Shown here: positions 45,501 through 52,162 of the stretch, piece by piece
How the letters are laid out: every line of letters starts with the position of its first letter
Numbering within the stretch: the stretch's first letter is position 1
The notes under the pieces: generated by a model
What the model was told of the DNA's origin: nothing
What the model saw: the letters and a program-made list of their open reading frames with translations, nothing else
The model's database searches: none
Translations under genes and position numbers: made by a program
Assembly: GCF_028401415.2 (NCBI RefSeq)
Contig: NZ_CP171821.2
Coordinates: 3,720,001 to 3,784,000 of the forward strand
DNA length: 64,000 nt
Direction: 5' to 3'
Source of the DNA: Glaciecola sp028401415
GTDB taxonomy: Bacteria; Pseudomonadota; Gammaproteobacteria; Enterobacterales; Alteromonadaceae

Positions 45501-46902
45501 GTGGCTTGGTCGCATCTGAAGTGCCGGATAAGTTGTCGGAAGGTGAAAAAGCAAAATGGGTTTGCACTTGTTTGATAAGCGCAACAAAGCTTGAAAGCCC
45601 GATTTTTTCTAGGGCCTGTTTTGCGCTTAAAGCTGCGTTTTCAAGTAAAGCCTTGATATCACCCGCTACACTTTCGTTACACCATGCATGTCCGTAAAGC
45701 ATGCTTAAACGACATAGCTGGAAGAAACACACATTGAGACTTTCTAGATTCTGAATGTGAGCTAAACGCTCTGTGTAAGAATTGCCATTGACTAGGCATT
45801 TGAGCATGCTTTGCATAGTCGCTGATACTAAACGGATATCTTCAAAGGAGCTGCGATCATCATGCTCGTATGATGCAAAGTCCAGTGCGTTTTGTCTCAA
45901 TTTGGGCTGATCATGACTATTTTGTGCAATCAGCGCCAACTGATGAAAAAAGCCAGGAATACCTCCAATGTATTGACGCTTTCGCCGCGCAATTTTATTT
46001 TTAGCTTTGATAGCAAGGTCAAAAGCTTCCAAGGCCTCAGTAAGCTCAGCCATAAAGACATGATAAATGCCACGAAGTTGCAGGGCATAGGTGCTTTGCA
46101 ACTTCGTATCACTTATTGCTAAGTATTCGTCGAAGCGGCATTGATAAAGATAAAACTCTGCCAGTAGGAGTCGTAGCGTTTGTTTATCAGATTGCTTTTG
46201 GCAAAAGTCTTCAAGCAGCGAAAGTGGATAAGCAATTGACTGACCTTCTTTTAGGCACAATCTAAGCAAGCTGGCGAAGGCGAGATATTGAATATCATTC
46301 GGCAAATCTGAAAACTGTTCTTCTTGATATGGTAGGAAACATAATTCCACCAAAATACGATTTTTTTCAACATCAATTAATTGCGGGTTTTTATTGGGCT
46401 CAAGCAAGTCGATAAAATTATGCATTTCACCCAATAAAAAGAGGTCGCGCAACACTCTTGTTTTATCTGATAAAACCCTGCGCCATTGAAGATTCTGAAT
46501 CACAGGCATCACTTGCTCAGATGCGCGCAAAATATGGATAAATCTCAAACCGTTGAACTGCGTCAAACCTTGAGGCTCTGCATTCAGCAATTGCTTTACA
46601 AGCGCGTTAGCCAGTAAACGATTAAGCACAAAGCCTTCTTTTTTGCTAAGCAAGATCCCTTGCTCGGTGAGTGAGGCTCGTCTATCTGTGGTAAATTGGT
46701 AATGCGACGCGCGCCCAGGTAAAAAGCCTTCCTCCGTTAAGGTTTTTACTACACTAATAAGCTTAGTTGTCCCAATTGGGTTGTAGATGACAGCTAGTAA
46801 AAGCAGAAGCGAACGCTCTTTTTCATCGATGCTGGCAAACCAGTTAAGAAGCTTGTCGCGTTGGGCTAGCGTGTTTGAATTAATAAGCGCTGTTGTTGGC
46901 AT
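42550..46902 (-). CDS. Large SNF2/SWI2 family ATPase
   Basis: A 1450-residue protein. The C-terminal ~470 residues are a complete SNF2 motor: motif I DMGLGKT (~1009), Ia VIAPTSVCFNW, II VADEAQALKN, III TTGTPIEN, then IV-VI (RALIFSQF, LISLKAGGFGLNL, DRAHRMGQ). The first ~950 residues are mostly helical and not recognised; ~1-400 could be TPR-like. It is not RapA, which is encoded separately at 52163-55060. A nucleic-acid remodelling or defence role is possible but no neighbouring gene supports one. No ribosome site stands out at the ATG. Confidence 0.88.
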   Translation of the reverse strand: MPTTALINSNTLAQRDKLLNWFASIDEKERSLLLLLAVIYNPIGTTKLISVVKTLTEEGFLPGRASHYQFTTDRRASLTEQGILLSKKEGFVLNRLLANALVKQLLNAEPQGLTQFNGLRFIHILRASEQVMPVIQNLQWRRVLSDKTRVLRDLFLLGEMHNFIDLLEPNKNPQLIDVEKNRILVELCFLPYQEEQFSDLPNDIQYLAFASLLRLCLKEGQSIAYPLSLLEDFCQKQSDKQTLRLLLAEFYLYQCRFDEYLAISDTKLQSTYALQLRGIYHVFMAELTEALEAFDLAIKAKNKIARRKRQYIGGIPGFFHQLALIAQNSHDQPKLRQNALDFASYEHDDRSSFEDIRLVSATMQSMLKCLVNGNSYTERLAHIQNLESLNVCFFQLCRLSMLYGHAWCNESVAGDIKALLENAALSAKQALEKIGLSSFVALIKQVQTHFAFSPSDNLSGTSDATKPLSVDIKLNLPAQISAKQSWEYALDRLIALSPAEKQNAPDAKVHSESSKVRIIWELRLGRFEDSIAPREQKSTRTGWTKGRIVSLKRLYENAGSFDYLSPSDQQMCRAIECYTGYGYYAKDQYRLDGERALRAAIGIENLYLEDDLEQAIDLKLQEPELIVSELPEQLCLTLSESLEGLHGSSSNGFAADENAFQPIKNYTVKRLNHTSYQFTPFSQSHLKVMAVLGEEGLLVPMSAKNRALQGIAAIAPFLNIRSDLDAIDTGLDTVEPDLNLYINIEPTNDGLIFTCVQMPFGQKGPICKPGSGSPSMSAQIDGKRISVQRDLIHEQHLLDALDATCPAFLSMADNVLRVDDYQLALDALEQLERAVSENKLAAILRWPKGKKIKISQALTAERMQLAVVKENEWFDITGNIRIDDEQVIELRKLLALVSSSNGRYIELDSQRVLALSHDLKQKLEYLEQVTDEGSFHPLSAPQVEDALQGMRMKTIDAWDKQTALMHESNTLDIPLPKNFEASLRDYQQVGYDWAMRLSHWGAGACLADDMGLGKTLQALAVLLAKAKNGPSLVIAPTSVCFNWQQEALKFAPSLNVIVLSDAPSISQRTNLLKALKPFDCLLVSYGLLQRETEILAQVKWSTIVADEAQALKNPVAKRTKAAYTLKADFKMITTGTPIENDLSELWSLFRFVNPGLLGNLKQFHKRFIQPIANAKEDRLAAHKASLSLKALIKPFILRRLKSQVLTELPSRTEINISVQLSEQEQAFYEAIRLNALEKMAEANASANAGEQRIRLLAELVKLRQACCNPKLILAESDLPSAKLAALDELLVELRANQHRALIFSQFVGHLQLIKQHIEARGLAYQYLDGSSTSAQRKKSVNDFQAGEGEVFLISLKAGGFGLNLTGADYVIHMDPWWNPAVEDQASDRAHRMGQTRPVIIYRLVAKDTIEEKIVSLHQQKRDLADSLLAGNEQVQNLSVDDMLVLLKETL

Positions 46903-47025
46903 AGACAGTATGGATAGAGATGGAAGAACACAAATACCTAATCGCAGTTGTTGAGTTAAAGCCGTTCACGTCCGATCATTTAATCGTAACACATAGGTAA
47001 AAGTTCGCCTAAACAAGTTAATAGT

Positions 47026-47224
47026 TAACCTCAACTCGCGATAAGCGATAGTGCAAATGCATGTTTTAACTATGTATTTATTAAATTATCACCAAGTAGT
47101 GATAAAAACGTGAAATGCAAGGCGCAAAAGTGACGTAATAGTCGTTCTATTGCTCGCTTTTGCAACGCAGTAATTCGCGTTTTTAGCGCTACTTGGCGCT
47201 GTCGCTTATCCCGAGTTGAGGTTA
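47026..47224 (+). repeat. Repeat family 1, full copy C (199 bp)
   Basis: A 199-bp element with inverted ends TAACCTCAACTCGCGATAAG (left) and CTTATCCCGAGTTGAGGTTA (right). It is the inverse of copy B with the same length and only scattered substitutions. The arms also share internal similarity (CGTTTTTATCACTACTTGG versus CGTTTTTAGCGCTACTTGG), so the whole element is an imperfect long palindrome. Confidence 0.93.
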
Positions 47225-47348
47225 TTTTAGCAATTTGTTGCTTATCGAAATCCTTATGGCTGGTAGCGATAAGTTGACGACGCTTTTCAAAAAAATCATT
47301 GCTCCCTAAAAATGCATACACATCCGTGTTACTCAAAGGTTCGCCCAT
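47070..47348 (-). CDS. Doubtful small ORF fused to the repeat
   Basis: 92 codons, of which the first 41 (MGEPLSNTDVYAFLGSND ...) are unique and the remainder is translated repeat copy C, including its RDKRQRQ start. The N-terminal part has a protein-like composition, but no Shine-Dalgarno is visible before the ATG. It could be a real small gene whose 3' end was replaced by the element, or noise. Confidence 0.3.
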   Translation of the reverse strand: MGEPLSNTDVYAFLGSNDFFEKRRQLIATSHKDFDKQQIAKITSTRDKRQRQVALKTRITALQKRAIERLLRHFCALHFTFLSLLGDNLINT

Positions 47349-47613
47349 TTCACTTAAGGCTTGGCCTTTTTGCCAACTGGCTCATTCATATTTTATTCAC
47401 AACTCTTAATTGGTTGTTTTCACATTTTTCTTACGAAGCATACCAGCTGATTTTCAACAAGTAAGCCCTTGAAACGAATAATTCTAACTTGCTCTTAGGT
47501 GATAAATATGTAAACTTTTTGAGCCAGCGTACGATACCATTACTAAGTATCAGGTTATGCTAGGTAACCACGTTTGATTTGTGAGACACTTTGACGCTTA
47601 TAAAGGATTTATT

Positions 47614-48666
47614 ATGTCTCTTCCTGTTCTGATTTGTGACGATTCCGCATTCGCTCGAAAAGCGATGGCGCGCTCGTTGCCGGATGAGTGGGATGTATCT
47701 ATTTCTTATGCCAGTAATGGAGAAGAAGCGCTGGAGCAAATTCGTGCGGGCAAGGGCGATATTATGTTCCTTGATTTGAACATGCCGGTGCTAGATGGTT
47801 ACGGGACTATGGAGGCGATCCGAAAAGACGATTTGCCCACCATGGTCATCGTGGTGTCGGGCGATGTCCAAGAAGGTGCCTACAAGCGGATGATGGAATT
47901 GGGTGCGCTCGATTTTATTCGCAAGCCCATAGATAACGCCAAACTCAGTACAATACTGTCCAAGTATGGCATTTATGACGGTAAATCCTCTTCCGAAAAA
48001 CGTGCAAATAACGCTGATGTGTCTACAGGCGACTCCTTATCTGAAAAACTTGACGCATTCAGAGAAGTCGCAAATGTTGCGATGGGGCAAGCAGGCGAAA
48101 ACCTGGCGAAAACCTTAGATAAATTTGTCGATTTACCTATTCCAAATGTAAGCATTGTCCACAGTAATGAAATTTCGATGATGTTGACCAATATCGACTC
48201 AAATCAGAGCGTGTCTGCGGTATCTAAAGGCTTTGTGAGTCCAGATATCAAAGGCGAAGCGTTGATTATTTTTAATGATACAAATATCACAGCAATACAA
48301 CAGCTTCTTGGCGCCAAGCAAAATACGTCGAGTGCCGATATCGAAGTCTTAATGGACGTATCGAATATTATTATTGGTGCTTGTTTGAACGCATTATCTA
48401 CCCAGCTTTCCTTAAAATTTACGCACAACACTCCCATCCTGCTCGGTATTCAATGTGGTCTGGACGATATTGTGAGCAATACCACCACTCGCTGGGAGAA
48501 GATGCTTGTTGTAGAAATAGCCTATTCAGTGTCTAGCGAAAATATAAATTTTGAGCTTCTATTAGTGATTCCTGACTTGCATATCGATGCCGCCTTCTCG
48601 CGACTGCTAAAGGCTCAAGAGCTGATTCAAATGAATGCAGTGCAACAAAAGGCGCTTGCATCGTGA
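47614..48666 (+). CDS. Response regulator with CheC/CheX-like phosphatase domain
   Basis: A 350-residue fusion. Receiver domain 1-120: acidic DD near residue 10, phosphoacceptor D54 (IMFLDLNMP), and K104 in IRKPI. Residues ~140-335 are a CheC-like fold with two ExxN-type active sites: E151..N154 (REVANVAMGQA) and D248..N251 (MDVSNIIIGAC). CheC-class enzymes dephosphorylate receivers, so it may act on itself or on CheY-type partners. Start: ATG with AAAGGA upstream; the longer frame from 47581 is rejected. Its TGA overlaps the GTG of the next gene. Confidence 0.88.
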   Translation: MSLPVLICDDSAFARKAMARSLPDEWDVSISYASNGEEALEQIRAGKGDIMFLDLNMPVLDGYGTMEAIRKDDLPTMVIVVSGDVQEGAYKRMMELGALDFIRKPIDNAKLSTILSKYGIYDGKSSSEKRANNADVSTGDSLSEKLDAFREVANVAMGQAGENLAKTLDKFVDLPIPNVSIVHSNEISMMLTNIDSNQSVSAVSKGFVSPDIKGEALIIFNDTNITAIQQLLGAKQNTSSADIEVLMDVSNIIIGACLNALSTQLSLKFTHNTPILLGIQCGLDDIVSNTTTRWEKMLVVEIAYSVSSENINFELLLVIPDLHIDAAFSRLLKAQELIQMNAVQQKALAS

Positions 48667-49631
48667 CAGTAACGAATTCTAATTGGCAGCAAGCGCTGAT
48701 GGCATCCATTGAAGTGGGAATAGTCGTTATCGACAAAAACTTTGTGGTGCAAGAGTTTAACCAGTTTATGGAAAATCACAGCGGTGTAGACGCTGAAAAG
48801 ATAGTTGGAAATAGCCTGTTTGAACACTTCGCGGAAGTTGATAAGTTATGGTTTGCGAATAAGTGTCAGCCAGTGTTTTCTATGAGAACGCCTGTGTTCC
48901 TGATTTGGGAGCAGCGTCAGTATTTATTCAAATTTGGCACAAGTCGCCCGATTACCTCAAGCTCCGATAACATGTACCAGAATATTACTATCCTTCCCAT
49001 TGCATCAGAAGATTGCACAAAAGATGAGGTCGACCAAGTTTGTGTTTTGGTTTACGACATGACCGACCAAGCCATGAGTAAAGAGCGGGTCGACAAGCTC
49101 AACGACGAGCTTAAAGTGATTTCCCGTGTTGACGGGCTTACCCGCCTTTACAATCGGCGCTACTGGCAAGAACGCTTTGAGCGAGAGTATAAGTTAAGCC
49201 TTCGTAACAAAAAGCCCATTTCGGTGCTCATTCTTGATATTGACCACTTTAAAAAAGTCAACGACACCCATGGCCATCAAGCGGGGGATAAGGTAATTCA
49301 GTCGCTTGCTATGTTAATTCGAAAGGCAACTCGAGAGACTGACATTTGCGGCCGCTACGGCGGAGAAGAATTCGTTGTGTTGTTACCTGATACAACAGCC
49401 GAAACCGCAAAAATAGTGGGCGAACGCATCAGAAAAGTATCGGAGCGCTATGTTGTGACTCACGATGAGACTGAAATTAACTTTACCATCAGTGCGGGCA
49501 TAGCGGAATTTAACGCGGTCTACAACACTCCTCTGCAATGGCTTGAAGCGGCAGATCAGGCACTTTATAAAGCTAAAGAAGGTGGTCGAAATCAGGTTTT
49601 GCTATTTGATGCCGTTGAGGCAAAGGCGTAA
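48663..49631 (+). CDS. PAS-GGDEF diguanylate cyclase
   Basis: A 322-residue protein: PAS domain ~8-135, short helical linker, GGDEF domain ~150-315. The active site GGEEF (233-237) is intact, with DIDHFKKVND for metal and GTP binding. The inhibitory I-site RETD (224-227) lies five residues ahead, so product inhibition by c-di-GMP is expected. GTG start overlaps the stop of the REC-CheC gene by three bases, implying translational coupling and a shared signalling job. Confidence 0.93.
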   Translation: MTVTNSNWQQALMASIEVGIVVIDKNFVVQEFNQFMENHSGVDAEKIVGNSLFEHFAEVDKLWFANKCQPVFSMRTPVFLIWEQRQYLFKFGTSRPITSSSDNMYQNITILPIASEDCTKDEVDQVCVLVYDMTDQAMSKERVDKLNDELKVISRVDGLTRLYNRRYWQERFEREYKLSLRNKKPISVLILDIDHFKKVNDTHGHQAGDKVIQSLAMLIRKATRETDICGRYGGEEFVVLLPDTTAETAKIVGERIRKVSERYVVTHDETEINFTISAGIAEFNAVYNTPLQWLEAADQALYKAKEGGRNQVLLFDAVEAKA

Positions 49632-49666
49632 TCAGTAATTAGTATGCAGAGTTTTTAGATCTTAGC

Positions 49667-49990
49667 TTATGGGCGCATTCCGATGACATCGAGCGGGCAT
49701 GGGCTGTCTTCATTTAGGTAATGAGTGTATAGCTGCACTTGGTCTCGTATACTACAGTCGTGTCGCAGACTATGTCCTCCAACAAACTGCACTTGATAAA
49801 TGACATGCCAAAACACGCGCTCTTTTTGCGAGTAAATCTGTTTATCTGTATTTTTTAAGGCGCTCCATTCTTCCAAAATATCCCAAATAAAACGGTCCAT
49901 TTCTTTAAAGGCAACTTTATCTTGCCAATACGATTCTAAATAGAACGCTAATTGCTCGGCCTTTTTGTCGACGAACTCTTTGACTAACAC
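49667..49990 (-). CDS. Small uncharacterised protein
   Basis: A 107-residue protein, not recognised. It is rich in aromatic and charged residues with an apparently all-helical pattern (KAEQLAFYLESYWQ, then RFIWDILEEWSALKN, ERVFWHVIYQVQ) and ends DVIGMRP. GTG start with AAGG eight bases upstream. It is convergent with the GGDEF gene (35 bases). No membrane segment or known motif. The ordered composition suggests a real gene. Confidence 0.65.
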   Translation of the reverse strand: MLVKEFVDKKAEQLAFYLESYWQDKVAFKEMDRFIWDILEEWSALKNTDKQIYSQKERVFWHVIYQVQFVGGHSLRHDCSIRDQVQLYTHYLNEDSPCPLDVIGMRP

Positions 49991-50170
49991 GATGTGTGCC
50001 TTTGTTTACTGTCTACTCTCAGTATAGTCGCAAACGCTAATAAACCACGGAACATGCACGAAACACTTGCAAGTAACTGTTAAGCTTATGAATTAAAACG
50101 CGGCATTAGTGGCCCGCTGTCATAAAAATATAATAAAAGTGCCGTTTGTAGGGCGAAAGCGAGTGCTGGG

Positions 50171-51238
50171 CTACCAACCTAGGTAGGAAAAATAGCCATG
50201 CATTTCTTTTGCTAGCTGAGGATAGCTTATATACGAATTAACGCTGTCTGAGAGCTGTCGCTGCCGATAATAGGTTTTTATTTGCTGAATGCTTCTGATA
50301 CGGCGCGCATCTTCAGTTTGTTGTGCCCACTTATTGTCCCACTGACTGACAAGGTCAAGAACCGGCATAGGCAACTTAGCAATTTGCTTTGGAAGGGTTT
50401 GATTTATTTCTCGATGCGGCCAAAACGCATTGCTCAGGACAATCGCATCGGGGTTATCTAGTTGGGTATCAATATCTTCCCTCTCGGATAACAAGTGCAC
50501 CAAGGCTTGTGCACCAATACCCTGAGCGTAAAATGCTTTGTAGCCGCGAGCATGCTCAAGATGTTCTTTTGCCTTCGCAATATAGCGGTCAAGAAACTTG
50601 GCATATGCATGCATATATACTTCATCGAGCTGGTTTTGATGGTGCTTTGCATTAAAGTCCAGTTGAGGTGAGTCCACTGCTTTTGCGTTTGTGGAAGACT
50701 TATTTACGGAATCACCGGTGCTTGCTTGAGTCTCGTTGTTTGAAGCTGCCCCTTCAAGGTTGTTGGATTCAGAACGGGTGTTTGGTTCAGGGCTGCCCTG
50801 TGCTTCAAGCGTCTTATCTACAGCGTTTATCACATCTGCTAACTCGGGCCCCGATAGCACCACCGCGTCCCAACCCCAGCCATTGAGTTCCGATGCAAGG
50901 GAATTCATCGCATGCAGATTGCTTGTGGCAAATCGACTGTCAGCGACCAAAAATAATGTACCTAAGCTTAATGCGCGATGAGACGCACTTTTTTTAACTG
51001 GAAACTGATACTGCACATCATCTACCAAAATCTCTAGCAATGTATATTCATCTTCAAATGCACCATACTCTATATCAAAGGCCTTGAGTTCAGATAGGCG
51101 AAAGAGACGCTCTTGATTTGTTGTTTGAGCTTCCGCATCGCTTGCATCATTAGAACGCAGTTCTTCTGGTGCAGTTTCCTGCGCTTGCACAAGCGCAAGA
51201 CTCCCTGCCATAAGCAAGGCGAACAGAGGCAGTCGCAT
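50171..51238 (-). CDS. DUF3530 family exported protein
   Basis: About 355 residues from the ATG at 51238, which begins a clear signal peptide (MRLPLFALLMAGSLALVQA). The remainder looks like DUF3530, an alpha/beta-hydrolase-like family: VLSGPEL, then YAQGIGAQALVHLL at the nucleophile-elbow position, where GIGAQ replaces the usual G-x-S-x-G, so catalysis is doubtful. A Ser/Asn-rich low-complexity insert lies at ~150-190. The frame is open to a TTG at 51328; no good ribosome site decides between starts. Confidence 0.75.
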   Translation of the reverse strand: MRLPLFALLMAGSLALVQAQETAPEELRSNDASDAEAQTTNQERLFRLSELKAFDIEYGAFEDEYTLLEILVDDVQYQFPVKKSASHRALSLGTLFLVADSRFATSNLHAMNSLASELNGWGWDAVVLSGPELADVINAVDKTLEAQGSPEPNTRSESNNLEGAASNNETQASTGDSVNKSSTNAKAVDSPQLDFNAKHHQNQLDEVYMHAYAKFLDRYIAKAKEHLEHARGYKAFYAQGIGAQALVHLLSEREDIDTQLDNPDAIVLSNAFWPHREINQTLPKQIAKLPMPVLDLVSQWDNKWAQQTEDARRIRSIQQIKTYYRQRQLSDSVNSYISYPQLAKEMHGYFSYLGW

Positions 51239-51373
51239 AAATACAAGCGCACTGCGATCAAGCTTAGGAACAGAAAGTTGTAAAAAACGAAATGACAGTG
51301 TTTTCAAAGCAACATGTGTCTCTTGCAAACAAACTATAGATATTTATAGTATCGACAGAGCCGTACGTTTAAT

Positions 51374-51451
51374 TAACCCAAACTCTGGATAAGAGGCAGT
51401 GCAGGAATATAAAAAGTGCTGAGCGCTGTCTCTTATCCAGAGTTCGGGTTA
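51374..51451 (-). repeat. Repeat family 1, diverged 78-bp copy D
   Basis: A 78-bp near-palindrome whose arms are TAACCCAAACTCTGGATAAG (left, continuing AGGCAGTGC) and the complement of TAACCCGAACTCTGGATAAG (right). The ends follow the family pattern TAACCnnAACTCnGGATAAG and keep CAGYGC, but the middle is much shorter. The terminal TAA of the right end is the stop codon of rluA. It could also act as a terminator-like hairpin. Confidence 0.75.
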
Positions 51452-52126
51452 TAAAAGCTTTAGCGCTTTGATATCAAATGGATGAGGGCTGGTGAAAGTC
51501 ATAGAAGCGTCGGTGCTTGGATGCCTAAACGCAATATCTTGTGCGTGCAAAAGCAAGCGCTTAGATGCAGCAAGCGCCTCTGGGTGTGCATATAGTCTGT
51601 CACCCAGTATCGGGTGGCCAATGTGCTGCATATGCACTCTAAGCTGATGTGAGCGTCCAGTGTGAGGTTGAAGCTCCACCAGGCAAGCGTTTTTATTTGA
51701 TTCAATAAGCTTGTAATGAGTGAGTGCTGACTTACCGTTGTTCATATCTACTATTTGCTTGGGACGATTGGGCCAATCACAGATAAGCGGTGCGTCTACT
51801 TTGCCTTGTTTTGCAGGTTCGCCATAAATACATGCGTAGTAGGTCTTTTTGACCTCACGCAGCTCAAACTGCTTTGATAAATGACGATGACTGGCCTTAT
51901 TTAGTGCAAACAGCATCAATCCGGAAGTGGCCATGTCGAGTCTATGTACAACGCTTGCGCTTGGAAAGACGCGCTGTACTCGCAACTGCAATGAGTCTTT
52001 ATGCTCCGGCGCTTTGCCAGGAACGCTTAATAGGCCATGTGGCTTGTCTAATACCAGCAAGTCCTCATCACGATATACAAAGCGCAAGTATGGACGGGTG
52101 GGCGGCTGATAGTTAAGTAAAGCCAT
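51449..52126 (-). CDS. rluA: Pseudouridine synthase RluA (23S rRNA 746 / tRNA 32)
   Basis: The 225 residues match E. coli RluA closely: GLLSVPGKAPEHKDSL, catalytic Asp in VHRLDMATSGL, PLICDWPNRPKQ, TGRSHQLRVHMQHIGHPILG. It isomerises U746 of 23S rRNA and U32 of some tRNAs. Its neighbour rapA supports the call (same pair in E. coli). ATG 52126 gives the family start; a TTG two codons upstream is possible. The stop codon lies in the end of a repeat. Confidence 0.94.
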   Translation of the reverse strand: MALLNYQPPTRPYLRFVYRDEDLLVLDKPHGLLSVPGKAPEHKDSLQLRVQRVFPSASVVHRLDMATSGLMLFALNKASHRHLSKQFELREVKKTYYACIYGEPAKQGKVDAPLICDWPNRPKQIVDMNNGKSALTHYKLIESNKNACLVELQPHTGRSHQLRVHMQHIGHPILGDRLYAHPEALAASKRLLLHAQDIAFRHPSTDASMTFTSPHPFDIKALKLL

Positions 52127-52162
52127 GTGCAAACCGTAATGACAATAAATAGCGCTGCATGT

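Larger units (their letters stand above)
46903..47613. other. 711-base intergenic region
   Basis: Between the SNF2 gene and the REC-CheC gene, divergently transcribed. It contains repeat copy C (47026-47224) and the doubtful small ORF. The 47390-47580 part is AT-rich and probably carries the promoter of the REC-CheC operon. I see no RNA gene or further element. Confidence 0.5.

Noticed and set aside
42550..46902. Assignment of the 1450-residue SNF2 protein to a known defence system
   Set aside because: No partner genes of such systems are next to it; neighbours are thyA and signalling genes.
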